DNA from: Bacteroidota bacterium
GTDB lineage: Bacteria; Bacteroidota; Bacteroidia; Chitinophagales; UBA2359
DNA: 7,567 bases
Assembly: GCA_020627525.1 (NCBI GenBank)
Contig: JAHDGP010000223.1
Location: 1-7,567 of the forward strand
Reading direction: 5' to 3'
The notes beneath the pieces are model-generated. The model did no database searches and was not told the origin of the DNA. It saw only the letters and a program-made list of their open reading frames with translations. Below, one piece after another: positions 1 to 5,733 of the stretch (positions are counted from its first letter, which is position 1; every line of letters starts with the position of its first letter). Both the position numbers and the translations under genes were made by a program.

Positions 1-385
1 TATCAACTGCACCATCTCCCGCAACTGTAAATGTCATTGTCAATGTTTCTCCTGAAATAGAACCACTTCCATCGAAAGAGTATCCGCTTGAAGTATCTAA
101 TTGGTTTGCAACCGTAAGGTCGTCACCACTTACAGTACCATTTAATGTTCCTGAAGCATTGTACAAGTTTGAAATAATTACATTTTCATCTCCAGTTGAA
201 GATTCTGAAATTGTAATATTGTATGAATCAGTACCACTTCCACAAGTCTCTATTACAGAGTATGTAGCTAAGAACTTATCTCTGTCTGGATCATCTTTTT
301 TACATCCAACAGTTGAACTGATTGTGAAAATAAGTGCTAAAGCCAAAAATAAATTTGGAATTAATTTGAAATTCGATTTTCTCAT
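1..385 (-). CDS. Partial secreted lipoprotein, paralogue of the upstream gene
   Basis: I translated this minus-strand frame by hand; it is open from ATG at 385-383 to the left edge, giving 128 codons with the C-terminus missing. Residues 1-27 form a lipoprotein signal peptide (basic MRKSNFK, then a hydrophobic run) ending in STVGC with Cys28 as the predicted lipidated residue, so an envelope lipoprotein is inferred. After a short charged linker (KKDDPDRD) comes a beta-rich stretch containing ETC and DSYNITISES, then NLYNASGT. This part aligns without gaps to the product of 468-947, with 23 of 43 residues identical by hand count starting at Phe38 (FLATYSV...). The two genes are therefore tandem duplicates, 82 bp apart and co-oriented. 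The function is unknown. The start is supported by the signal peptide and by a TATCTTTG element just upstream. Confidence 0.85.
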   Translation of the reverse strand, partial: MRKSNFKLIPNLFLALALIFTISSTVGCKKDDPDRDKFLATYSVIETCGSGTDSYNITISESSTGDENVIISNLYNASGTLNGTVSGDDLTVANQLDTSSGYSFDGSGSISGETLTMTFTVAGDGAVD

Positions 386-401
386 AGTTATAAATTTTTT
401 G

Positions 402-409
402 CAAAGATA
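402..409 (-). promoter_or_regulatory. Bacteroidota-type -7 element (TATCTTTG)
   Basis: Read on the minus strand this is TATCTTTG, a full match to the TAnnTTTG -7 consensus of Bacteroidota housekeeping promoters. It ends 16 nt before the ATG at 385, so the transcript would have a very short leader. I found no TTG/TTTG -33 box at the usual spacing, so this rests on one half of the promoter. It suggests that the downstream lipoprotein gene can be transcribed on its own, apart from its upstream paralogue. Confidence 0.45.
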
Positions 410-467
410 AAAAAAACATACATTCAGCGGAAAACCTTGCATTTTTATTGTGTTCTTTTCAAATAAT

Positions 468-947
468 TTAATCATCTCTGATGCCAGCAAATGTACATTC
501 ATCAATAGAACCATACGAGTTTATTGAAAAATTGATGGCAAGACTGTTTTCAATGATACTGCCAGATCCAAAATAAGTTGCACCGGAATTGGGGTCAACT
601 TGGTTAAAAATATCTAAATAACTGTCTTCAATATTGGCTATTACGGTTCCTCCTGCATTGTATAAGTTGACAATAACAATTTGATAATCAGTAAAGTCTG
701 ATTCATATATTTCGATTTGGTAACTATCTAAGCCTGTTTGGCAGGTTTCGTTTACAAAGAAGGTCCCAATAAATTTTTCTCTTGACAAAATGCAAGATCC
801 GTCGTCTTCAACTGCATCTTCATCATAGTTATCGGAGTATATATTGGTACAACCACTGTCAGAACAGCTTGAAAAAAGAACAATAACTAGAGCAGTTATT
901 ATGAAAGTAAGGAAGGTTTTAGACGAATTACTAATAGGATTATACAT
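468..947 (-). CDS. Secreted lipoprotein with a GCTN...DDGSC module
   Basis: This 159-residue protein has a lipoprotein signal peptide: a hydrophobic segment at about residues 12-25, then LFSSC with Cys28 as the predicted acylation site. Residues 32-52 form the short module GCTN-Y-DNYDEDAVEDDGSC, which matches the GCTD..A.NY...A..DDGSC motif often repeated in secreted Bacteroidota proteins; here there is one copy. Residues 59-155 are a beta-rich domain (FVNETC, DSYQIEIYES, NLYNAGGT) homologous to the partial gene next door. Two cysteines (in NETC and in DECTF near the C-terminus) could form a disulfide. The protein ends in IRDD. It has no T9SS sorting tail, as expected for a lipid-anchored protein. 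The function is unknown. The start at 947 is the only in-frame ATG that keeps the whole signal peptide. Confidence 0.85.
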   Translation of the reverse strand: MYNPISNSSKTFLTFIITALVIVLFSSCSDSGCTNIYSDNYDEDAVEDDGSCILSREKFIGTFFVNETCQTGLDSYQIEIYESDFTDYQIVIVNLYNAGGTVIANIEDSYLDIFNQVDPNSGATYFGSGSIIENSLAINFSINSYGSIDECTFAGIRDD

Positions 948-1386
948 TCTACAAATATTTTGTTTTCCAATGTGTAATAGGATACAGAAAGTTTGAGAAC
1001 GTTTAATTTGAGCATAGTATCAATTCAGAATAACTTGGAACGAAAATTTTAAAATGATTTTTATCTTTTAGAAAGCAAGAAATGCAGACCTAGCAGTGCT
1101 AAGACGAGGCTTTTAAACGAAACAAGAGAGAAAAAGCAATTCAAATTTGTTAGATATTGGTTTGATTTGATACAACGATGGAATTTTCTGGGGCTTTTTG
1201 ATGTAGTAAAAAATGAGATTTGCGTAAGTTATAAGAGAATTTGATAAGATGTTTTATTTTATCCAATTCAATACTTATTTTGTGAATAATATAGAAGTTG
1301 GTTGTAATTGAGGATTAAATTATATATAATTATAACTCAAGGCTAAACGGCTTCATTGTAATACTTTCAATGTAAAATTAATAATT
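948..1386. other. Divergent intergenic region, no gene seen
   Basis: These 439 bp lie between the minus-strand lipoprotein pair and the plus-strand metallopeptidase, so they must carry promoters for both directions. I see no convincing ORF, RNA gene or strong hairpin. TTATTTTG at 1275-1282 is a near match to the TAnnTTTG -7 element for the plus-strand gene, and AATATTTG read on the minus strand at 959-952 is a near match for the lipoprotein gene. Both differ from the consensus at one fixed base, and neither has a good -33 partner, so I do not call them as promoters. Confidence 0.5.
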
Positions 1387-2250
1387 ATGAAATTAGATGG
1401 ATTAGAAAGAAGTAAAAATGTTGATGATAGACGGGGACAAAAGGTGAAAATAGGTGGAGGAATAGGGGTCGGGACTCTTATCATTATCGGACTTATTTAC
1501 TTATTCTCCAGTGATCCAGGTAGGGTAGTAAGCGACTTACAACTGGACAAACAACTGAACCAAGGCAACAATCAGATAGCAAACAGTAGAGGCGCAAGAC
1601 CTGATGATCAATTAGAAGATTTGGTTAATAAAACACTTCGTCAAACCGAAATTATATGGGATAAGCTGTTTAGAGAGCAATTAGGAAAGAGATACCAACA
1701 ACCAGTTATGGTGATATTTGATGGTAGGGTACAGTCAGCCTGTGGATTTGCAAGTGCTGCATCTGGACCATTCTATTGCCCAGCAGACCAAAGACTATAT
1801 ATAGATTTGAGTTTTTATAGACAGTTGAGCCAGAGATTTAAAGCACCTGGCGACTTTGCTATGGCCTATGTTGTTGCGCATGAGGTTGCTCACCATGTTC
1901 AATACCAGTTGGGTATAACTAAGCAAGTGCATTCACAAAAAGGAAGAATAAGCAAATCGGCATACAACGACTTATCTGTAAGAATGGAGCTCCAGGCAGA
2001 TTTCTTAGCAGGAGTTTGGGCACATCATGCACATCTTGAAAATCAAATTCTGGAAAGAGGAGATATTGAGGAGGCATTGAATGCCGCATCTCAGATTGGG
2101 GATGACAAAATTCAAAAACAAACTCAAGGATACATTGTTCCTGATTCATTCACACACGGTACTTCCGAGCAACGATTGAGATGGTTTAAAAAAGGCATAG
2201 AAACAGGTGACATCAATCAGGGAGATACATTTGGAGCTAGATATTTGTAA
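1387..2250 (+). CDS. Neutral zinc metallopeptidase, YpfJ/KPN_02809 family
   Basis: This 287-residue protein begins with the family signature (MKLDGLERSKNVDDRRG), followed by a single membrane segment at about residues 22-40 (GGGIGVGTLIIIGLIYLF); the rest is extracytoplasmic by inference. The catalytic domain carries HEVAHH at 165-170, the HExxH zinc-binding site with Glu166 as general base, and ELQAD at 201-205, where Glu201 is the likely third zinc ligand. Cys119 (QSACG) and Cys131 (FYCP) sit at places where family members conserve cysteines. A GTSEQR motif at 258-263 near the C-terminus is also typical. The length and the start are those of the family. Its substrates are not established. 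The gene stands alone: 439 bp of spacer lies upstream and a strong terminator directly downstream. Confidence 0.95.
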   Translation: MKLDGLERSKNVDDRRGQKVKIGGGIGVGTLIIIGLIYLFSSDPGRVVSDLQLDKQLNQGNNQIANSRGARPDDQLEDLVNKTLRQTEIIWDKLFREQLGKRYQQPVMVIFDGRVQSACGFASAASGPFYCPADQRLYIDLSFYRQLSQRFKAPGDFAMAYVVAHEVAHHVQYQLGITKQVHSQKGRISKSAYNDLSVRMELQADFLAGVWAHHAHLENQILERGDIEEALNAASQIGDDKIQKQTQGYIVPDSFTHGTSEQRLRWFKKGIETGDINQGDTFGARYL

Positions 2251-2263
2251 AAAATAAAAATAG

Positions 2264-2297
2264 AAAAAAGAGCATTGCTTGCAATGCTCTTTTTTTG
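2264..2297 (+). terminator. Strong intrinsic terminator after the metallopeptidase
   Basis: Perfect inverted arms at 2264-2278 and 2281-2295 include the GC-containing core AGAGCATTGC/GCAATGCTCT and are extended by an A-run on the left and a T-run on the right. The hairpin starts 14 bp after the stop codon. Because the A-run pairs with the T-run, it could also act on minus-strand transcripts. Confidence 0.92.
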
Positions 2298-2318
2298 TTT
2301 CAAAATTAAATTAAAAGA

Positions 2319-2335
2319 ACTTTGTAATGGAAAGT
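2319..2335. promoter_or_regulatory. Palindrome copy 1 (ACTTT-7-AAAGT)
   Basis: ACTTTGTAATGGAAAGT has 5-bp inverted ends around a 7-bp centre. It shares 16 identical bases (TTAAAAGAACTTTGTA, 2311-2326) with copy 2 and lies 22 bp past the terminator core. Its left part, GAACTTTG, differs from the TAnnTTTG -7 consensus at one fixed base, and TTG at 2295-2297 lies 19 bp upstream, so this copy may overlap a promoter. Binding of a dimeric regulator is inference. Confidence 0.5.
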
Positions 2336-2440
2336 AAAAGATTGAAGTTTTGTTTGACAGCTAAAAACTAGAAATACTGACTGTGAGTGCATAACTTGGA
2401 TTCTTCACAAATAGTTAATTTTAAAGCATTATTTAAAAGA

Positions 2441-2457
2441 ACTTTGTATTAAAAAGT
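2441..2457. promoter_or_regulatory. Palindrome copy 2 (ACTTT-7-AAAGT)
   Basis: ACTTTGTATTAAAAAGT lies 122 bp downstream of copy 1. With the following AAA it differs from copy 3 at only one of 20 positions, although the two sit before different genes. No -33 box was found at the expected spacing, so it looks more like an operator than a core promoter. Confidence 0.55.
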
Positions 2458-2541
2458 AAATTTATTTTACGTAAGTATTTTTAAACCCTAACAGATCGCA
2501 AACACTTGTATTCTGAAGAAAGATTCTGCTCATAGCATAAG

Positions 2542-2549
2542 TATTTTTG
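2542..2549 (+). promoter_or_regulatory. Possible -7 element (TATTTTTG)
   Basis: TATTTTTG fits TAnnTTTG exactly and would give a leader of about 100 nt for the gene starting at 2652. No TTG is found at the right distance upstream, and T-rich DNA makes a chance match likely. Confidence 0.3.
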
Positions 2550-2651
2550 TAAAATGTGATGTTGATTTAGCAATAATTTGAAAGTAATATTGCCATATAG
2601 ATTTTAGTGCATTTAAATCCTATAATATTATTTCACTTTAAAATTAGAAAC

Positions 2652-4064
2652 ATGAAAAATTTAACATCTATTTTTCTAGTAATATGCTCATGCCTATTTT
2701 TTGGTTTTGAAAGCAAAGCCCAATTATCAGAAGGCTTTGAATCAGGATGTAGCAATCATGCCTATTCTTTTTATTATAACTGTCATTCAAATTGGATAAA
2801 TACAAATGGCTCAGCTGATACCTATTCGAATTATTCAGGAATTTCTGCTGCTGAAGGAAGCAGGTATGTTCACATGTATTCTAGATGGAAGGGAAGTTGT
2901 ACATCAAATAGAAGTCAAACGGAAGGGATTGCTGTAAATCAAAGTTTTCAAGCAGGCAATACGTATACGGTAACTTTTGCTATGAGGTGGAAGCGAAATT
3001 CTTACTGCAATTCATTCAAAGTAAATTGGGTGTTGACCAATAATAAGTCAAACAAATATGGCAATGCTAATTGTACAACAGGTGGAGCTACACCTAATAT
3101 ATCTAGTAGTGATCAAGTTGTATGGACCAAAAATCCTGGCAGTACTCCAAGTGGTTGGACCTATTATACAGTAACATTTACTCCAAATAACAATTATTCA
3201 CAATTATGGTTAAGAAATGAGACTAAAAATTATTCTAGTTGTAGTAGCAGTGGAGATTATTTAAATGAACTATATATAGATGATTTTGAAATTGTTAATT
3301 GCAGTTCAGGAAGTTATACAACCAACTTTTACATAGCAACTACCAGTAATAATAATGGAAATGTTACTGCAACAGGTACAGCATATTACAATTCAATTCC
3401 AGTTAAACATTGTTGGGATGTATACTATGCAACCAATGGTAGTACTTCAGGAAATACGGAAGTTCCAGGGATTCCAAGTCAGTGTTTTATAACTCCTTCC
3501 TCAACATCATCTGCGACTTTCAACCAAAATTTATATATAAATACTTGGTATTACATTAAACATGGTATTTGGAATGATTGCATAAGTTGGAGAGAAACAA
3601 GAAAAAGATTCAGAGTTAGAATTGGATACTACCGTTCAGGAGACAATGAACCGCAATATGTCGTTGACGTTGAAGATGTGCCATTTGAACCTTCACAAGC
3701 ATATACGGATTTGATGACTCAACGGGCGAGAAATGGTGAGTTTGAAAGCAACGATTTGAATTTTGCCATCAAATCAAGTAGTAAAACAGGATTGTTTGAA
3801 TCATCTATAGTTAGTCAAAATTTTCCTAATCCATTCAATACTATGACTACTATCAGCTTTGTTGTCGATCAAGAGGCACCAGTATCCATAATAGTAAGAA
3901 ATGCAGATGGTAAGCAGATTGAAGAACTATTAGGCAATGAGTTAAAATCAGTAGGTACACATAATGTAGAGTTTGATGGAAGTTCTTATCCTCCTGGAAT
4001 CTACTATTACTTCATTAAGATAGGCGATAAGCAAATGGTTAAAAAAATGATCTTGCTTAAGTAA
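2652..4064 (+). CDS. Secreted T9SS cargo protein, cysteine-rich, function unknown
   Basis: The start is placed at 2652, not at the upstream in-frame ATG 2607, because only this start puts a signal peptide at the N-terminus (MKNLTSIFLVICSCLFFGFESKA, cleavage before Gln24). The product has 470 residues. Residues 28-218 look like a beta-sandwich of the carbohydrate-binding or jelly-roll kind: GFESGC, NTYTVTFAMRW, GWTYYTVTFTP, LWLRNE and the closing ELYIDDFEIVNC. Residues 220-325 form a second beta-rich part I do not recognise. The mature chain has ten cysteines, an even number that suggests disulfides. From about residue 385 to the end lies a type A T9SS sorting domain (SQNFPNPFNTMTTISF, then a YPPGIYYYFIK-type strand and KKMILLK), so export and surface attachment or release by T9SS is expected. 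Ligand or enzyme activity is unknown; sugar binding is a guess from the fold-like pattern. Confidence 0.9.
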   Translation: MKNLTSIFLVICSCLFFGFESKAQLSEGFESGCSNHAYSFYYNCHSNWINTNGSADTYSNYSGISAAEGSRYVHMYSRWKGSCTSNRSQTEGIAVNQSFQAGNTYTVTFAMRWKRNSYCNSFKVNWVLTNNKSNKYGNANCTTGGATPNISSSDQVVWTKNPGSTPSGWTYYTVTFTPNNNYSQLWLRNETKNYSSCSSSGDYLNELYIDDFEIVNCSSGSYTTNFYIATTSNNNGNVTATGTAYYNSIPVKHCWDVYYATNGSTSGNTEVPGIPSQCFITPSSTSSATFNQNLYINTWYYIKHGIWNDCISWRETRKRFRVRIGYYRSGDNEPQYVVDVEDVPFEPSQAYTDLMTQRARNGEFESNDLNFAIKSSSKTGLFESSIVSQNFPNPFNTMTTISFVVDQEAPVSIIVRNADGKQIEELLGNELKSVGTHNVEFDGSSYPPGIYYYFIKIGDKQMVKKMILLK

Positions 4065-4101
4065 GGACAGCAATTCAATAGAATATTCCCCAGTGTTAAG
4101 T

Positions 4102-4145
4102 AGCCCTTCGTTTATCATTTTATAGATAGACGAAGGCTTTTCTTT
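4102..4145 (+). terminator. Intrinsic terminator after the T9SS cargo gene
   Basis: CCTTCGTTTATC at 4105-4116 pairs with GATAGACGAAGG at 4125-4136 (one G-U pair, 8-nt loop), continues into a GC pair past a bulged C, and is followed by CTTTTCTTT. It lies 37 bp after the stop codon. Confidence 0.85.
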
Positions 4146-4207
4146 GGCATTCCCATAGTTCTATTAGGCATAGCGTCAGGAAGAAATACAATATATACAT
4201 TGAAAGA

Positions 4208-4224
4208 ACTTTGTAATAAAAAGT
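4208..4224. promoter_or_regulatory. Palindrome copy 3 (ACTTT-7-AAAGT)
   Basis: ACTTTGTAATAAAAAGT is the third copy of the palindrome seen at 2319 and 2441; all three share AAAGAACTTTGTA. It ends 182 bp before the fibre gene's start, close to the 194 bp between copy 2 and its own downstream start. The trailing AAGTAAA pairs with TTTACTT at 4232-4238, and copy 2 likewise has a GTAAA/TTTAC dyad right after it. Confidence 0.55.
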
Positions 4225-4287
4225 AAAAAAATTTACTTAAAATAGAATCATAATTCTAAAGTGACAGGGACGAGTAGTGCAGAATAC

Positions 4288-4305
4288 TGATAACTAAAGT
4301 TATCA
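4288..4305. promoter_or_regulatory. Perfect palindrome TGATAACT-AA-AGTTATCA, possible operator
   Basis: Eight-base arms match exactly around a 2-bp centre, about 100 bp before the fibre gene start. No T-run follows, so it is not a terminator. Its size fits a binding site for a dimeric helix-turn-helix protein, but only one copy is seen. Confidence 0.4.
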
Positions 4306-4406
4306 CATTGTATTTTTTAATATTAGAAAATAATATTTATATTAGCCAAGTAATAAAGAATGTCGACTTCTTTATAATATTTTGTAACCCATCAAATTTA
4401 AATATT

Positions 4407-5288
4407 ATGAAGAAAATAATGATTTCTATTGGAATAGTTATGCTATTTCTATCAACATTCAGTTTAAACATTTTAGGACAAACCAACAATACTGATAGAC
4501 CACAAGAAGATATTGCTCCTACAAAAAGTAATGTTGAGCCGATTAATATAAATAAGGCAATAAAGCAGAATCTGCAGTTAAGAAGTGTTTTTAGTGAGTC
4601 TACTAGTAACATTTCTGATGTACAACAAAGAATTGATGAACCCATTGGTCTTATAGTAGAAAATGGAGATAATGTAAGTGCAAATGGCTATGCCATAATC
4701 GGAAACCCTTCATCTAACCATTTAGCATTAGATAACTTTAATTTACAAAGCAAGATAGGATCAAGTTATTCAACTTTATACCTAAATGAATTTGGTGGAA
4801 CGACCTATATATCTTCAAGAGGAAGTACAAGAATTGGTGATTTAAATACAACTGGTGCAAGTCAATTCAATGCTTTTAATAGTTTGTATATTGATGGAGG
4901 AGGGGGTAATGTTGGAATAGGAACAAATACTCCAGATACAAAGCTTGATGTACAAGGAAGTTCAACAGAAAACACTGGTGTTATAAATGCAGAAGTAAAT
5001 TATTCAGGTAGTTCCAATATAATTGCTGTAAAAGGATACTCTGTACCAGACGTAGGAGTTTGGGGAACAGGAGGAGAATTTACAGGTGGTTGGTACGGTG
5101 TTAGAGGATTTGTACCAGATATAACGACAGGGAGTTTTTCTTCTTATGGAGTTTATGGTCAGAATCAAAGTGCAGGAACAGGTACTAAATATGGTGTCTA
5201 TGGTTCTGCAACAAGTGCAGGAACAGGTACTAAATATGGTGTCTATGGTTCTGCAACTGGTACTCTGGGCAGTATATGGTTCTGGTAA
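4407..5288 (+). CDS. Secreted fibre-like protein, N-terminal part of a frameshifted gene
   Basis: The start at 4407 is chosen because it yields a signal peptide (MKKIMISIGIVMLFLSTFSLNILG, then Gln25); an in-frame ATG at 4308 would add 33 residues before it. The frame gives 293 residues. After a low-complexity region comes GNVGIGTNTPDTKLDV at 167-182, the VGIGT-P--KLDV signature of phage-tail-fibre-like secreted proteins in Bacteroidota. Then come glycine-rich YGVYG/YGVRG beta repeats, including two tandem copies of SAGTGTKYGVYGSAT (255-284). The natural reading should pass from GT at 285-286 into WAVYGSGNIKASG, but that continuation lies in the next frame. This frame instead ends after the foreign tail LGSIWFW. 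Skipping one base at about 5265 restores a 425-residue protein. The shift may be a real mutation, a sequencing error or, less likely, a programmed event. The role is probably surface fibre or adhesin, which is inference. Confidence 0.8.
   Translation: MKKIMISIGIVMLFLSTFSLNILGQTNNTDRPQEDIAPTKSNVEPININKAIKQNLQLRSVFSESTSNISDVQQRIDEPIGLIVENGDNVSANGYAIIGNPSSNHLALDNFNLQSKIGSSYSTLYLNEFGGTTYISSRGSTRIGDLNTTGASQFNAFNSLYIDGGGGNVGIGTNTPDTKLDVQGSSTENTGVINAEVNYSGSSNIIAVKGYSVPDVGVWGTGGEFTGGWYGVRGFVPDITTGSFSSYGVYGQNQSAGTGTKYGVYGSATSAGTGTKYGVYGSATGTLGSIWFW
5169..5257 (+). repeat. Two tandem 45-bp units in the fibre gene
   Basis: Two copies of a 45-bp unit run 5169-5213 and 5214-5258 and differ only at the last base. 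Each encodes SAGTGTKYGVYGSAT. The length is a multiple of three, so gain or loss of a unit keeps the frame. Near identity at synonymous positions points to a recent duplication. Confidence 0.95.
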
Positions 5289-5685
5289 TATAAAAGCCTC
5301 AGGTAAAATATTTATAGGAACAAACAGTACGCAGGAAGCAGCAGCAAGCGCTTATGAACTAATTGTTGATGGCGAAGGCATATTAGAAGAGGTTTGGGTG
5401 AAAAATTCTACCAACTGGCCAGATTATGTATTTAAGGATGAATATAATTTGATGCCTTTAGAAGACGTTGCTGAAGAAATTGAATCATTGGGGCACTTAC
5501 CTGGCATTCTAAGTGAAAAACAAGTAAAAGATGGCTATGCTATTGGTGAAATGCAAAAAGCCTTACTAGAAAAAATTGAAGAGTTGACACTATACGCAAT
5601 TGAAGCAAATAAACGCAATAAGCAAATGCAAAGCGAAATAAATGCGCTGAAATCAGAAATGTCTAAGATGAAAAGACAATTTTAA
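5266..5685 (+). pseudogene. C-terminal part of the frameshifted fibre gene
   Basis: This is the continuation of the fibre gene in the +1 frame, from Trp of WAVYGSGNIKASGKIFIG to the stop, 139 residues. It has no signal peptide and no sensible start of its own; an ATG at 5146 opens this frame but first reads the tandem repeat in a meaningless frame (VQEQVLNMVSMVLQ). The content is that of a typical C-terminus of Bacteroidota fibre-like proteins: YELIVDGEGILEEVWVKNS, NWPDYVF--EYNLMPLEDV, GHLPGILSE, GEMQKALLEKIEELTLYAIE, then a heptad-rich charged end (INALKSEMSKMKRQF) that looks like a coiled coil, probably for trimer formation. The protease gene starts 48 bp downstream with no terminator between. 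If the shift is an error in the sequence, this and 4407-5264 form one intact gene. Confidence 0.8.
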
Positions 5686-5690
5686 ATTCA

Positions 5691-5733
5691 GGTAGTAATT
5701 ATTCAAATTATTTTACAAATAAAAATTACTGCT
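5691..5733 (+). promoter_or_regulatory. Possible stem in the fibre-protease spacer
   Basis: AGTAATT (5694-5700) pairs with AATTACT (5724-5730), and the stem extends outward with G-U and G-C pairs to 5691 and 5733, right up to the ATG at 5734. The loop is 23 nt and AT-rich, so stability is modest. It could sequester the start region of the protease mRNA or be chance. No promoter was found here, which favours readthrough from the fibre gene. Confidence 0.25.

Larger units (their letters stand above)
2298..2651. other. Leader and control region of the T9SS cargo gene
   Basis: This stretch has no gene. It holds two copies of a 17-bp palindrome (2319-2335 and 2441-2457), a -7-like element (2542-2549) and an 11-bp direct repeat TAAGTATTTTT at 2472-2482 and 2538-2548. 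The second palindrome runs into GTAAA-TTTAT-TTTAC at 2456-2470. The distance from the second palindrome to the start codon (2652) is about 195 bp, which suggests a long leader or a distal operator. Confidence 0.5.
4146..4406. other. Control region of the fibre-protease unit
   Basis: This gene-free stretch holds four dyads within about 100 bp: the third copy of the 17-bp palindrome (4208-4224), AAGTAAA-4-TTTACTT (4221-4238), TAGAAT-4-ATTCTA (4243-4258) and a perfect 8-bp-arm palindrome (4288-4305). No clear TAnnTTTG promoter was found. AT-rich DNA gives weak dyads by chance, so only the first and last deserve weight. An in-frame ATG at 4308 extends the reading frame of the next gene but would spoil its signal peptide. 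Confidence 0.45.

Noticed and set aside
159..410. Plus-strand ORF of 83 codons
   Set aside because: It is antisense to the partial lipoprotein, which has a signal peptide, a lipobox and a paralogue next door; the plus frame shows no protein-like features.
1085..1135. Possible structured RNA or gene remnant in the divergent spacer
   Set aside because: The stretch is slightly richer in GC than its surroundings, but I found no stable long stem, no tRNA-like layout and no open frame with protein-like content.
2607..2651. Upstream in-frame start of the T9SS cargo gene
   Set aside because: It adds 15 residues before a standard signal peptide; the start at 2652 is preferred.
4308..4406. Upstream in-frame start of the first fibre gene
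   Set aside because: Using it would bury the signal peptide 33 residues inside the protein; the ATG at 4407 gives a normal exported N-terminus.
4337..4645. Minus-strand ORF of 102 codons
   Set aside because: It lies across the fibre gene start and control region on the opposite strand, with a Cys/Phe/Ile-rich shadow composition and no recognisable domain.
5169..5257. CRISPR-like direct repeats
   Set aside because: The two units are contiguous with no spacers, lie in frame within a coding region and encode a glycine-rich protein repeat.
5146..5265. ATG at 5146 as the start of a separate small gene
   Set aside because: The first 40 codons are the 45-bp repeat read out of frame; only the part after 5266 matches the fibre family.
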